A DNA stretch of 64,000 bases from Streptomyces hygroscopicus subsp. hygroscopicus. Its GTDB lineage: Bacteria > Actinomycetota > Actinomycetes > Streptomycetales > Streptomycetaceae. The stretch spans positions 372,001-436,000 of the forward strand of contig NZ_BSSM01000004.1 of assembly GCF_030269125.1 (NCBI RefSeq), read 5' to 3'. Below are positions 50,480 to 60,700 of the stretch, piece after piece (the stretch's first letter is position 1; every line of letters begins with the position of its first letter). The translations under genes were made by a program, and so were the position numbers. The notes beneath the pieces are model-generated. The model did not search any database, was not told where the DNA came from, and worked only from the letters and a program-made list of their open reading frames with translations.

Positions 50480-51630
50480 GCGGCGTGGAGACCGGTGCCG
50501 GACCGGATCCGGTGGCATGCCGGATCGACGCGGTGGACGTGCACGCCTTCGAGGTGCCGACCGACGGTCCGGACGGCAAGGAACAGGACGGCACCCTGGA
50601 GTGGGACTCCACCACCATGGTCCTCGTCCAGGTGCACGCCGGCGATCGCAGCGGCCTCGGCTACACCTACGGGGACGTTTCCGTCGCCTCGTTCGTCGAT
50701 TCCGAACTCGCGCCGCTGATCACCGGACAGTCCGTCGCGGCACCGTCGGCCCTGTGGGAGCTGATGGGGCGGCGGATCCGCAACGCCGGTCGCCCCGGCG
50801 TCGGTGCCATGGCGGTCTCCGCGGTGGACGTGGCGCTGTGGGACCTCAAGGCCCGGCTCCTCGGCCTGCCGCTGGTCCGACTGCTTCCGGCGTACCACGA
50901 CCGGGTGCCGGTGTACGGCAGCGGCGGCTTCACGAACTACTCCCTGGACCGCCTCATCGACCAGCTCACCGGCTGGGTGGAGCAGGGCATCCCGCGCGTC
51001 AAGCTGAAGACCTCCCGGGACCCCCAGGGCGACCCGCGACGCCTGACGGCAGTCCGCAAGGCCGTCGGTGACGAGCCGGAGATCTTCACCGACGCCAACG
51101 GGGCGCTGGGCCGCAAACAGGCACTGTACTGGGCCCGTCGGTTCCACGAGGACTGGGACGTGCGGTGGTTCGAGGAGCCGGTCGGCTCCGCGGACCTGGA
51201 GGGGCTGCGCCTGCTGTGCGAGCGGGGACCCGCCCGGCTGGAGATCGCGGCCGGTGAGTACGCCTACACCACGCGGGACTTCGTCAACCTTGTCGAAGGC
51301 CCCGCCGTGGACTGCCTCCAGGCCGATGTCACCCGCTGCGGAGGCATCACCGGTGTCCTGGAGGCGGGCGGCCTCGCGGCGGCCCATCACCTGGACCTGT
51401 CCGCCCACTGCGCGCCGGCCGTCTCGGCCCACGCGTTCTGCGCCGTGCGCCGGCTGCGGCACCTGGAGTACTTCCACGACCACGTGCGGTTCGAGCAGCT
51501 GCTGTTCGACGGCACGCTGTCACCCGACGGCGGGGTCCTGCGCCCGGACACCTCACGGCCCGGTCTCGGCCTGGAGGTCAAGTGGCCCGACGCCGAGCGC
51601 TACCGCGTCTACGGAACACCGACTGCCTGA
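50476..51630 (+). CDS. Enolase-superfamily enzyme (mandelate racemase/muconate lactonizing type)
   Basis: A 384-aa member of the enolase superfamily. The N-terminal capping domain precedes a (beta/alpha)7beta barrel with IPRVKLKTSRDP (Lys of K-x-K acid/base). FTDANGALGRKQ (Asp metal ligand), WFEEPVGSADLEGL (Glu) and EIAAGEYAYT (Glu) complete the metal site. SAHCAPAVSAHAFCAVRRLR carries the His general acid/base position. The substrate class cannot be read out; acid-sugar dehydratase or cycloisomerase are likely choices. The ATG at 50476 overlaps the TPP enzyme stop, and the FAD/Fe-S gene begins 30 nt downstream, so the three genes are one transcription unit. Confidence 0.87.
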   Translation: MSGVETGAGPDPVACRIDAVDVHAFEVPTDGPDGKEQDGTLEWDSTTMVLVQVHAGDRSGLGYTYGDVSVASFVDSELAPLITGQSVAAPSALWELMGRRIRNAGRPGVGAMAVSAVDVALWDLKARLLGLPLVRLLPAYHDRVPVYGSGGFTNYSLDRLIDQLTGWVEQGIPRVKLKTSRDPQGDPRRLTAVRKAVGDEPEIFTDANGALGRKQALYWARRFHEDWDVRWFEEPVGSADLEGLRLLCERGPARLEIAAGEYAYTTRDFVNLVEGPAVDCLQADVTRCGGITGVLEAGGLAAAHHLDLSAHCAPAVSAHAFCAVRRLRHLEYFHDHVRFEQLLFDGTLSPDGGVLRPDTSRPGLGLEVKWPDAERYRVYGTPTA

Positions 51631-51659
51631 CCACGCCGGCCGAAGGAGAGTTGACACCG

Positions 51660-54600
51660 ATGGCGAAGCCACCCCGCCGGACGACCCGCGAGATCCCGGC
51701 CAAGACCCACCCGCGGATCCCCGGGGCCCCACGGGCCCGCGAGACGCTCGACATCGGCGGGCTGGAGCGGGCGCTGCACAGGGCCGTAGAGGGTGAGGTG
51801 CGCTTCGACGCCGCCTCGTTGGGCCTGTACGCCCAGGACGCCTCCAACTTCCGCCAGGTGCCAATCGGCGTCGTCGTCCCGCGCACCCTGGACGACGTGG
51901 TCGCCGTGCACAGGGTGTGCCACGGGTTCGGCGCCCCGATCCTCAACCGGGGCGGCGGGACGAGCCTGTCCGGGGAGACCGTGAACGAGGCCGTGGTGAT
52001 CGACCACTCCAAGTACCTCGACCGGATCGGGAAGATCGATGCCGGTCGTCGGCTGGTCACCTGCGAACCGGGCGTGATCAACGAGGAGTTGAACCGGCAC
52101 ACGGGCAAGTACGGCCTGGTCTTCGGGCCCGACCCCTCCACGCACTCCCGTTGTCTGATCGGCGGCAACATCGGCAACAACTCCTGCGGCATCCACTCGG
52201 TGCAGTCGCAGCTGTACGGGCCCGGCCCGCGCACCAGCGACAACGTGCACGCCCTGGAGATCGTCACGTACGACGGCGCCCGCTTCTGGGTGGGGGTGAA
52301 CGAGGAGGAGCAGCTCGACTCGATCATCGCCGCGGGCGGCCGCAAGGGCGAGATCTACGCGGCCCTGCGGGACCTGCGCGACAAGTACGCCGACGCCATC
52401 CGGGCCGGATTCCGCCCGGCCGGGCAGGTGCCGCGCCGAGTCTCCGGCTACAACCTGGACGAACTCCTGCCCGAGCGCGGCTTCAACGTCGCCCGCGCCC
52501 TGGTCGGCACCGAGAGCACCTGTGCCACCGTCCTGCGGGCGGTCCTCATGCTCACCCCGGCCCTGCCGCAACGCACCACCGTCGTCGTGGAGTACGGCGA
52601 CCTCGCCGACGCCGCCGAGCACTGCGAGGAGATCGTCGAGCGCTTCCGGCCCATCGGTCTGGAGGCGCTGGACGACGAACTCATCCGCGACCAGCAACTG
52701 CAGAACATGAACGTGGAGGACATCAAGGAGCTGCCCCACCCCGGCGGCGGAGCATGGCTCGTGGTGCAGTTCGGCGCGGACACGGCCGAGGAGTCCGTCA
52801 CGACGGCGCACGCCTTCGCCGACTGGCTCACCGGCGCCAAGGGATACGAACGGGACCGGATCCGGATCGCCGAGAGCAAGCAGGAGGGCGGCACCAGCGA
52901 GCACCTCTGGGCGATCCGGGAGAGCGGCCTCGGCTCGACCGCCTTCCCGCCCGACGGCAAGGACCACTGGCCCGGCTGGGAGGACTCCGCCGTGCCCCCG
53001 GACCGGCTCGGCGAGTACGTCCGCGGCCTGCGCGAGGTGATGGACCGGCACGGCATCACCGGCGCCATGTACGGCCACTTCGGCCAGGGCTGCATCCACT
53101 GCCGGCTCAGCTTCGACCTGCGGACCGCCGAAGGCATCGCCACTTACCGCGCGTTCCTGGAGGACGCCGCCGACCTGTGCGTGTCCCTGGGCGGCTCGGT
53201 CTCCGGGGAACACGGCGACGGACAGCAGCGCGCCGAACTGCTGGAGAAGCAGTTCGGACCCGAACTCGTGCAGGCCATGCGCGACTTCAAGGCGATCTGG
53301 GACCCGCAGTGGAAGATGAACCCGGGCAAGGTCGTCGACGCCTACCGCCTGGACGAGAACCTCAAGCTCGGCACCGACTACAACCCGCCGCGCCATCCGT
53401 TGAAGTTCGCCTACGAGGAGGACGGCGGCGACTTCGCCCACGCCACCCTTCGCTGCGTCGGGATCGGCAAGTGCCGCGTCCCGCGGGCCGAGACGACGAT
53501 GTGCCCGAGCTACCAGGTCACCCGCGAGGAGAAGCACACCACCCGCGGCCGGGCCCGCCTGCTCTACGAGATGCTGAAGGGGGAAGTGATCACCGACGGC
53601 TGGCGGTCCAAGGAGGTGTACGAGGCCCTTGACCTGTGCCTCGCCTGCAAGGGCTGCACCAACGACTGCCCCGTCAACGTCGACATGCCGACCTACAAGG
53701 CGGAGTTCCTCTACCACCACTTCAAGTCGCCGGACCGCCGGCGCCCCCGCTACGCCTACGCCTTCGGCTTCATCGACCAGGCGGCCAGGATCGCCTCCCG
53801 CGTTCCCACGGTGGCCAACCTCGTCACCCATACGCCCGGAATCGCGCGCCTCGCCAAGCTCGTGGCGGGCATCGACCATCGCCGTCCGCTGCCCCGCTTC
53901 GCGCCCATGACCCTGCAGGAGTGGTTCTCCCGCCGGGGCGGCACGGCCAACCCCGACGGCCGCCCGGTCGTGCTGTTCCCCGACACCTTCAACAACCACT
54001 TCCACACCAACGTCGGGGTGGCCTGCGTGGAGGCGATCGAGGCCGCGGGCTGGCGGGTGATCATGCCGGAGCAGCACATCTGCTGCGGCCGGCCGCTGTA
54101 CGACTACGGCTTCCTGGACGCCGCGGAGCGCTACCTCCACCGCGTCCTCGACGTCCTGCGCCCCCATCTGCGCGCCGGCACCCCCATCGTCGGCATGGAA
54201 CCGAGCTGCCTCGCCGTCTTCAAGGACGAGCTGACCAAACTGCTCCCGCACGACGACGACGCCAAACGCCTGACCAAGAACGCCCACCACTTCCCGGAGT
54301 TCTTCCGGGCCTTCGGCATCGAACCGCCCCGGCTCGACGGCACGGCGCTGCTCTGGGGCCACTGCCACCACCGTGCGACCGGCGGCATGAGCCCGGAGCA
54401 GGAGCTCCTGGAGAAGATGGGCCTCAAGGTGCGGAACCTCCAGGGCGGCTGCTGCGGTCTCGCGGGCTCCTGGGGTTTCGAGGCCGGCAAGTACGAGATC
54501 TCCATGGCCTGCGGTGAACAGGCACTCCTGCCCGCGGTACGCGACGCGGCCGAGGACCGCCTGGTGGTGGCCGACGGCTTCTCCTGCCGGACCCAGATCG

Positions 54601-54812
54601 AGGACGCCCGCACCGGACGGCAGGCCCTGCACGTCGCCGAGGTGATGAAACTCGCCCGCGACAAGGGCAGGCAGGCGGTGACCCGAATCCCGGAAAGGAG
54701 CGCCGCGGCCCGGCCCGAGCCCCCTTCGCGCGATCGGATCCTCACGACCGCGGCCGTGGCCGTGGCCGGTGCGGCGGTGACCGCGGCGGTCGCCCACCGC
54801 GTACGGCGCTGA
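51660..54812 (+). CDS. FAD-linked / 4Fe-4S oxidoreductase (GlcD-GlpC type, D-2-hydroxyacid dehydrogenase-like)
   Basis: A 1050-aa fusion. The FAD-binding_4 domain (about 50-260) has GVVVPRTLDDVVAVH, NRGGGTSLSGETVNEAVVID and IGGNIGNNSCGIHS. The FAD-oxidase C domain (to about 560) has GSVSGEHGDGQQRAELLEKQ and KMNPGKVVD. A ferredoxin-like part (about 600-680) has CVGIGKC...MCPSY and CLACKGCTNDCPVNVDMPTYK. Two CCG domains (about 760-1010) have HICCGRPLYDYG and GGCCGLAGSWGFE. A final hydrophobic helix (about 1028-1044) predicts membrane anchoring. It probably oxidises a D-2-hydroxyacid such as D-lactate and passes electrons to quinone. The ATG at 51660 follows GAAGGAG. It ends the TPP-enolase operon. 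Confidence 0.9.
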   Translation: MAKPPRRTTREIPAKTHPRIPGAPRARETLDIGGLERALHRAVEGEVRFDAASLGLYAQDASNFRQVPIGVVVPRTLDDVVAVHRVCHGFGAPILNRGGGTSLSGETVNEAVVIDHSKYLDRIGKIDAGRRLVTCEPGVINEELNRHTGKYGLVFGPDPSTHSRCLIGGNIGNNSCGIHSVQSQLYGPGPRTSDNVHALEIVTYDGARFWVGVNEEEQLDSIIAAGGRKGEIYAALRDLRDKYADAIRAGFRPAGQVPRRVSGYNLDELLPERGFNVARALVGTESTCATVLRAVLMLTPALPQRTTVVVEYGDLADAAEHCEEIVERFRPIGLEALDDELIRDQQLQNMNVEDIKELPHPGGGAWLVVQFGADTAEESVTTAHAFADWLTGAKGYERDRIRIAESKQEGGTSEHLWAIRESGLGSTAFPPDGKDHWPGWEDSAVPPDRLGEYVRGLREVMDRHGITGAMYGHFGQGCIHCRLSFDLRTAEGIATYRAFLEDAADLCVSLGGSVSGEHGDGQQRAELLEKQFGPELVQAMRDFKAIWDPQWKMNPGKVVDAYRLDENLKLGTDYNPPRHPLKFAYEEDGGDFAHATLRCVGIGKCRVPRAETTMCPSYQVTREEKHTTRGRARLLYEMLKGEVITDGWRSKEVYEALDLCLACKGCTNDCPVNVDMPTYKAEFLYHHFKSPDRRRPRYAYAFGFIDQAARIASRVPTVANLVTHTPGIARLAKLVAGIDHRRPLPRFAPMTLQEWFSRRGGTANPDGRPVVLFPDTFNNHFHTNVGVACVEAIEAAGWRVIMPEQHICCGRPLYDYGFLDAAERYLHRVLDVLRPHLRAGTPIVGMEPSCLAVFKDELTKLLPHDDDAKRLTKNAHHFPEFFRAFGIEPPRLDGTALLWGHCHHRATGGMSPEQELLEKMGLKVRNLQGGCCGLAGSWGFEAGKYEISMACGEQALLPAVRDAAEDRLVVADGFSCRTQIEDARTGRQALHVAEVMKLARDKGRQAVTRIPERSAAARPEPPSRDRILTTAAVAVAGAAVTAAVAHRVRR

Positions 54813-54863
54813 GGCGAGGGCGCTGCACCGGCGCCAGCAAGATCAAGGCGATGCGTCAACGCT

Positions 54864-55522
54864 GTGCCCATGCTTCCGCCATGGCCGGCTGACCCGCGCT
54901 GGGACCGGCGCTGCTGCCCGAGCGCCCTACGGTCGGTATGTGCCACCCGCTGGAGGTGCCACCGCCGCCGATCGGCGACCGGATCGCGTCCGAGAAACCG
55001 CCGCATTTCCCGCGGTTCGGCTGCTCCTGCCTGGCGGTCGCCAGGCAGGAGCAGCCGGAGCGGCCACCGTCCCCGATCGCCGCGACGCGTGGATCGGGCT
55101 CGGCGTCTTCGCCCGGCTCCAGCGGATCGCGCCGGAGTCCTGCGACCGGATCGTCGGGCTTGTGCTGGACCAGGTCGCCGTCGACGGCTCCGTCACCCGG
55201 GCCCCCGTCGGCGGCGAGGTCGCCGGGCGCCGGCTACGACTCGGACAGGACCCGCGCCGAACCCGCCGCCCGCGACCCGCACGGCCGCGTCCCCCACCAG
55301 GAGGAGAAGGCGCCGATCCGGGCGAGCGGCCATGGCGTGATCGGCGCACGCACGCCTGACAGAACGCCTTTCCCGGCCTTGCCCGCTGCTACGAGCGCCG
55401 CGCGACCGTCGTCAGCCCCCTCTTCGGCCTCGCGGACACGATCACCACCGTCCGCGACCTGATCCGCCGAGCCTGGAGCACCCACCGCCGGGACGAGCGC
55501 CCCAGGCGACGCCCCTCACTGA
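54864..55522 (+). pseudogene. IS5-family transposase remnant
   Basis: Fragments in three frames match, in order, an actinobacterial IS5-type transposase as I know it. They are PADPRWDR (about 54885), IGDRIASEKP...FPRFGCSCLAVA (about 54970-55040), GLGVFARLQRIAPESCDRIV with GLVLDQVAVDGSVTRAPVGG (about 55095-55220), and AGYDSDRTRAE (about 55230). Next are HQEEKAPIRAS (about 55300) and GLARCYERRATVV...LADTITTVRDLIRRAWSTH (55376-55490). Several frameshifts and an internal deletion (between VAGR and AGYDSD, about 60 codons) make it inactive. It ends with TGA at 55520-55522, abutting the SDR gene stop. Terminal inverted repeats were not found. Confidence 0.75.
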
Positions 55523-56236
55523 TCACCAGGGCACGGGCGTTGCGTCCCAGGAGAAGAAGCCACCGGTCGGGCCGTCGTCCGGCAGCAGGGCCAGGCGCAG
55601 GGCGCCCCGGGCGGCCTCGGCCGGGTCGCCGCCGGCGGCGGCCCCGGGGGTGAGATCGGTGGCCCGCAGGCCAGGGGCGAGCGCGTTCACCTTGAAGCCC
55701 TCCTCGGCCAGCGTCTGGGCGTAGAAAACGGTGAGGGCGTTGAGGGCGGCCTTGGAGGACCGGTAGGCGGCGGCGCCACCGCTTCCCGGGGTGAACTGGG
55801 GGTTGGGGTTCGTGCTCCAGGCCAGCGATGCCGTACCGCTGGAGACGTTGACGATGCGCGGGTGCGGCGACCGGCGCAGGGCGGGCAGGAAGGCATTGGT
55901 CACCTCCACCACCCCGAACACGTTGGTCTCGTAGGTGCGCCGGAACTCCTCGGCGTCGGATTCGGCCGGCGGGGCGGGGGAGAGTGAGACCCCGGCGTTG
56001 TTCACCAGCACGTCCAGGCGGTCCACCTGGGCCGCGGCCCTTGCGATGCCGTCGGGATCCGTCACGTCGAGGACCAGCGGGCGGGCGCCGGCGCCGATCT
56101 CCTCTACGGCCCGCTGCCCCCGACCGGCGTCGCGGGCGCCCACGTACACGGTGAGACCCTCGGCGGCGAGCAGGCGGGCGATGTGCTTGCCGATGCCCTT
56201 GTTGGCACCGGTGACCAGAGCTGTGCGATCGTTCAT
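55523..56236 (-). CDS. Short-chain dehydrogenase/reductase
   Basis: A 237-aa classical SDR with the cofactor motif ALVTGANKGIGKHIARLLA, DVLVNNAGVSLSP, the catalytic Ser in VSSGTASLAW and YRSSKAALNALTVFYAQ (Y-x-x-x-K). It ends in the NPVPW-like tail TPVPW, typical of carbonyl reductase-type SDRs. The ATG at 56236 fits the family N-terminus. It is divergent from an XRE regulator with a 75-bp spacer, the usual regulator-target pair. Substrate unknown. Confidence 0.9.
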   Translation of the reverse strand: MNDRTALVTGANKGIGKHIARLLAAEGLTVYVGARDAGRGQRAVEEIGAGARPLVLDVTDPDGIARAAAQVDRLDVLVNNAGVSLSPAPPAESDAEEFRRTYETNVFGVVEVTNAFLPALRRSPHPRIVNVSSGTASLAWSTNPNPQFTPGSGGAAAYRSSKAALNALTVFYAQTLAEEGFKVNALAPGLRATDLTPGAAAGGDPAEAARGALRLALLPDDGPTGGFFSWDATPVPW

Positions 56237-56310
56237 GGCGACTACGGTTCCCTGGTCGTGGGCGCCCTGCCAGGGACAGCCTGTACCAGGCAGTGGGGAG
56301 GCGAGGCGGC

Positions 56311-57126
56311 GTGGCACGGCAGGAACTGGCTCACTACCTGCGGGACCGCCGGGCGGCCCTGCGTCCGTCCGAGGCCGGCCTGACGGCGACGGGCACCGCT
56401 CGCCGTACACCGGGCCTGCGCCGCGAAGAGGTGGCCGAACTCGCCCATATGTCGGTCGACTACTACACACGTCTGGAGCAGGCCCGGGGACCGAGGCCAT
56501 CGGCCCGGATCCTGGACGCCCTGGCCCAGGCACTGCGGCTCACCCCGGCCGAGCGCAGCCACCTGTTCCGCCTGGCGGGATCGAGCGCGCCGCCCGGCAC
56601 CAGCGTCGTGCGGCGGGTACGCCCGCACGTGGCCCGGATGCTGGAGCGGCTGCCGGAGACCGGCGCCATCGTCACCGACGCGGCCTACGGCGTCATCGCC
56701 TGCAACCCCCTGGCCCAGGCACTGCTCGGCGGCGACCTCGCGGACGGGGCGGCGAATCTGGCCCGGCGCCGCTTCCTGGGCCAAGGACGGACGCACGAGA
56801 GTTCCGGCACCGAGGAGTTCGGGTACATCGTGGTGGCGCGGCTGCGCCGGGCCGCCGACCGCTACCCGCACGACCCGCGGTTGACCGCCCTGCTGACTGA
56901 ACTGCACGCCGGCAGCGAGGAGTTCCGGCGGATCTGGGCCACACGTCCCATCCACGCTCCCGGGCACCGCACCAAGACCCTCCACCATCCCGAGACCGGC
57001 GCACTGCGGTTGAACTGCGACGTCCTGCTCGTACCCGAGGACGACCAGGAAGTCGTCCTGATCACGGCCGACCCGGGGTCGCCCACCGCACGGGCCCTGC
57101 ACAGGCTGGCCGGGCAGACGGCCTGA
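56311..57126 (+). CDS. XRE/MmyB-like helix-turn-helix regulator
   Basis: A 271-aa regulator. The N-terminal HTH (about residues 5-75) has LAHYLRDRRAALRPSEAGL, RRTPGLRREEVAELAHMSVDYYTRLEQARG, and PSARILDALAQALRLTPAE. The MmyB-type ligand domain follows, with ITADPGSPTARALHRLAGQT at the end. The GTG at 56311 has GGGGAGG about 10 nt upstream, and the earlier GTG 56293 overlaps that RBS. It probably represses the divergent SDR gene; the ligand, possibly a fatty-acid-like molecule as in MmyB-type proteins, is inferred. Confidence 0.87.
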   Translation: MARQELAHYLRDRRAALRPSEAGLTATGTARRTPGLRREEVAELAHMSVDYYTRLEQARGPRPSARILDALAQALRLTPAERSHLFRLAGSSAPPGTSVVRRVRPHVARMLERLPETGAIVTDAAYGVIACNPLAQALLGGDLADGAANLARRRFLGQGRTHESSGTEEFGYIVVARLRRAADRYPHDPRLTALLTELHAGSEEFRRIWATRPIHAPGHRTKTLHHPETGALRLNCDVLLVPEDDQEVVLITADPGSPTARALHRLAGQTA

Positions 57127-57148
57127 GACAGAAGCACGGCGCGGCTCT

Positions 57149-57189
57149 CCCCGGCGGTCACGGACGTCGCAGCCACGTGACCGCCGGGG
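57149..57189. terminator. Bidirectional terminator hairpin
   Basis: CCCCGGCGGTCAC (57149-57161) pairs perfectly over 13 bp with GTGACCGCCGGGG (57177-57189), between the XRE stop and the convergent small ORF. Confidence 0.65.
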
Positions 57190-57198
57190 CACTCTTCT

Positions 57199-57384
57199 CT
57201 ACATGCCGGTGGGGAAGTTCGTGGGAGCCGGCGACGGTGCCGGGACGTAGTGGTGGGCGAGGTTGGCGTCGCGGTTGTGGGGCCCGTGGCGATGGGCCTC
57301 GGGGTCGCCGTACTCCTTGACGTCCTGGCGTCCGGAAACGACGTCCCGAACGCGCGTCACGACTCGGCCGAGCAAGGCCTTCAT
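57199..57384 (-). CDS. Small hypothetical protein
   Basis: A 61-aa ORF starting at ATG 57384 with GGGGGAA upstream. The sequence has a basic helix (MKALLGRVVTRVRDVVSGRQ), then a His/Asp/Pro-rich tail (DPEAHRHGPHNRD; NLAHHYVPAPSPAP). No family was recognised. A clear RBS, a terminator and an amphipathic start argue that it is real. Larger in-frame extension upstream is not supported. Confidence 0.5.
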   Translation of the reverse strand: MKALLGRVVTRVRDVVSGRQDVKEYGDPEAHRHGPHNRDANLAHHYVPAPSPAPTNFPTGM

Positions 57385-57712
57385 GGTTCCCCCTGGTGTA
57401 CCTGGTCCTGTTCGAGGAGGATGCATCAGCGGCAGAGGGAATTCCAGCGACTTGAGCCGGAGTTGAGCCTCGCCGGTCCTCCAGCGGCAGTACACCCCAC
57501 TACTCGGCCGTCGGCCGGCCCCTGCGGGGGCTGCCAGGTCGCGCCGGGCAGAGCGGCTGTTCTCCGTGCGGCGAGTTGTCCCGCGCCGGCGAGTTCGGCG
57601 GCGGTCGGCCGGTCGGACGGCTCCTCGGTCAGCGACCGTTCCCAAGGTCTCGGATCGTCTGACGCCCCGCCGAGGTCCTGCCCAGGTCCTGCCGGACCTT
57701 CGCCCGCGGCGG
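57385..57712. other. Gap upstream of the small ORF
   Basis: About 330 bp between the small ORF and the phospholipase terminator. No gene supported; it should contain the small ORF promoter. Confidence 0.35.
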
Positions 57713-57746
57713 GCCCGCGCGGGGCCGGTCGGCTCCCCGCGCGGGC
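57713..57746 (-). terminator. Terminator hairpin of the phospholipase gene
   Basis: GCCCGCGCGGGG (57713-57724) pairs perfectly with CCCCGCGCGGGC (57735-57746) around a 10-nt loop, 8 bp beyond the phospholipase stop at 57754. Confidence 0.65.
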
Positions 57747-57753
57747 GCGTGGC

Positions 57754-60700
57754 TCACGCGTCGTTGACCGGACCGGTGCCGAGGCGGACGTTGTCGATCG
57801 CCCAGAACCAGTTGTTCCCCGCGTTGTACAGCCGGAAGTTCACCTTGACCGACGCCGCTCCCGACGGGACCGGGAAGGAGAGGTCGACCAGCTGGTTCTG
57901 CTGGTCCTGGCCGTTGTTGGTGTTCCCCGAGGCCGCGCTGGAGTAGTGCAGCACGCGGGTCACCTCTCCGGAGTCGAACTCGACCGTGACCTCGGCCTCC
58001 TGCGGGCTCTCCTGACGGTAGTGGGAGTCGAAGCCCAGGTGGAGGGTCGAGGTGCCCGGCGGGATGGCGACCGCGGGAGTGGTCAGCGTCGAGTCGAACC
58101 GTCCGCGGCTCGCCGGGTTGCCCGTGTCGTCCCAGTCGTCTGCGTCGGCGACCGCGACGATCCCGAGGCTCCGGCCGAAGCCGGGCCGGTCCTGACCTGC
58201 CGGGAACCAGAACTGCTTGGAGAGGAAGGTCCAGCCCTGCAGTTCCCTGGTGCCCTGTGGCATCGTCGGCGCGTTGGTGACCGTCCACCCCTCGGGCGTG
58301 GTCCGCGTCCAGCCCAGCAGGCCGGGACGGCTGAGGTCGACGGCCGGTGCCAGGGACGGGGCGACGGACTCGAAGTCCTCGGCGAGCAGGTAACCGGTCA
58401 TCACGGGGCCGACCTCGGCGGTCAGGGACGCCGTCTGCTCCTTGGTCCGCCCGCTCAGGCTCGCGGTGACGGTGGCCTTGACCGTGGCGGACGTACGGGC
58501 GGCCGACACGGGCGCGACGACGTCCCACGTGAGCGCGACGGAGGAGCGGGCGGGAACCGTGGCCGGCGCGGGGGCCGACGGGGTGGCGGTCCAGCCGTCC
58601 GGCAGGGCGAGCGTGCCCGCCGTTCCGGTGAGCGGGGCGCTGCCCGCGTTGGTGACGGTCGCGGTCACGGTGAGCGGTTCGCCGGGGGACAGCACCGTGC
58701 CATCGGTCTTCGGCGAGGCCGAAGGAGCCGTCAGGGCCACGCTCATCGCGGCGGCGACCTTGGTCCGCACGCGCGCGTCGGCGATCTTCAGCAGACCGTC
58801 GCCGTCGGCGTGCGCGGCCACGATCAGGCTCCCGACGGTGGCATCGGCGGCCGGCGTGACCGTGAAGCGGACGTCGGCGGATTTCCCGGCGGCCAGTGAC
58901 CGCGGCGCGGGCCCGGACCGCTCGACCGTCCAGCCGGAGGGGGCGAGCAGGGTGGCTGCGAGGTGGTCCAGCGCGGTCGCGCTCCGGTTCGTCAGGGTGA
59001 CGACGACCTCGGCCGGGCTGCCCTGGGCGAGCGAGGTGTCCACGGCCGGCAGCGGCTCGGGCAGGGTGATCGAAGCGGCCAGCGCCGGGAGTACGCCGGT
59101 GGCGGGGTCGGTGACGCCCTGCCTGCCGTCGGCCAGGCGGCCGGTCGTACGGCGCAGGAAGCCCGGGTCGCGCTTGTCGACCACGACGATGTCGTACCAG
59201 CCGTGGCGGGAGAGGCGGACCGGCACGATCTGCTTCTGTCCGGGCGCGAGGGTGACGGTCCGTACGTGGTCGCCGGCGTCGCGCGGGTAGACCGACTCGC
59301 CGACGAGGAGCGTCCGGGTCGTCGAGGAGGGATTGGCGCAGTGGACCATGACCTGTCCCTGTCCGGCCTGCTCGACCAGGTACGCCTCCGCACCGGGGCC
59401 GGCGCCGCGCAGTTCCCACGTCGACCAGCCGGGGCCGCGCACCTGGAGGTCGTAACCGTCGGACCCGTGGGCGACCGTGTCCACGGTGCTCGCGCCCGCG
59501 GTGACCGTCCAGGTCCGCGGCTCGCCACCGTCGCCGGGGTACGCCGTGACCGTGGCCGCCGCGGTGCCGGTGTTGCCGAGCCGCAGCCGGACCTGGCCGT
59601 CGGCGGCGTCGGCACGCAGCGACAGGCGGTACGGCAGGGGGCGGGTGGGACGGATGCCCGCCTCCTGCTCCGGGCGCGTCTGCTCCTTCGGCGGAACGGG
59701 GTTCCAGCGGCCGACCGGGGCCGGTACCGGGCCGGGCTGCTCCACCTCGGGCTGCGGGTGGGTGCGGTGGAAGTCGAAGACGGAGGTCAGGTCGCCGAAG
59801 ACGCTGCGGCGCCAGGCGCTGATGTTGGGCTCCCGGACCCCGGTCCACTGCTCCAGGAAACGGATCACGGAGGTGTGGTCGAACGCCTCGGAGGAGACGA
59901 AGCCGCCCACCGTCCACGGCGAGACGACCGTCATCGGCACGCGCGGGCCGGGGCCTACCGGGCGGCCGTTGAACCAGTCGTCGCTGTTGCCGGAGTCGGG
60001 CTTGGGCGCGACCGGGCCGGGCACGTGGTCGAAGTAGCCGTCGTTCTCGTCGAAGTTGATGAACAGCACCGTCTTCGACCAGGTCTCGGGGTCGCTCGCG
60101 AGGGCGTCGAGCAGGTCGTAGACGAGGTTGGCGCTGCCGACCGGGGTGGAGGAGCCGGGGTGCTCGGAGAGCGCCGCGGTGGGTACCACCCAACTCACCG
60201 CGGGCAGCGTTCCGTTCTTGATGTCCGCCGTCAGCCGGGGGATGAGGGTGTCCGGCTCGGAGCGGTAGGCGCCGCGCAGGAAGAGCCGGCGTTCGGCCTC
60301 GGTCAGGGCGTCTACACCCTGCTGGAACTGTGCGAGGGCCTCCTGCCGCTGCGCGGAGGACCTGCTCCAGAGGCTGTCGTAGAACTGCTCGGTGGTGGAG
60401 TACTGCCCGCTGACCTTGGACAGGATCTTCCGGCCGATCTGCTTCCACGGCCGGAAGTACTCGACCGCGTTGTCGGTGAAGTTGTCCCACTCCTGGTAGA
60501 TCTGCCACGAGATCCCGGCCGCCTCCAGGCGCTCGGGGTAGGTGGTCCAGTCGTATCCGGCGTGGGTGTAGGAGTAGGCGGCGTTGGTGACCGCTCTGTT
60601 CACGCCGTCCGGCTCGAAGCCCGTGGTGCCGGTCCACAGGTAGTTGCGGTTGGGGTTGGTGGAGCCGTATATGGAGCAGAAGTAGGAATCGCAGATGGTG

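Noticed and set aside
51609..54797. A 1062-codon open frame on the minus strand opposite the FAD/Fe-S gene
   Set aside because: It is antisense to an unmistakable gene and its translation is Gly/Arg/Val/Asp-rich without motifs; such frames arise from high third-position GC.
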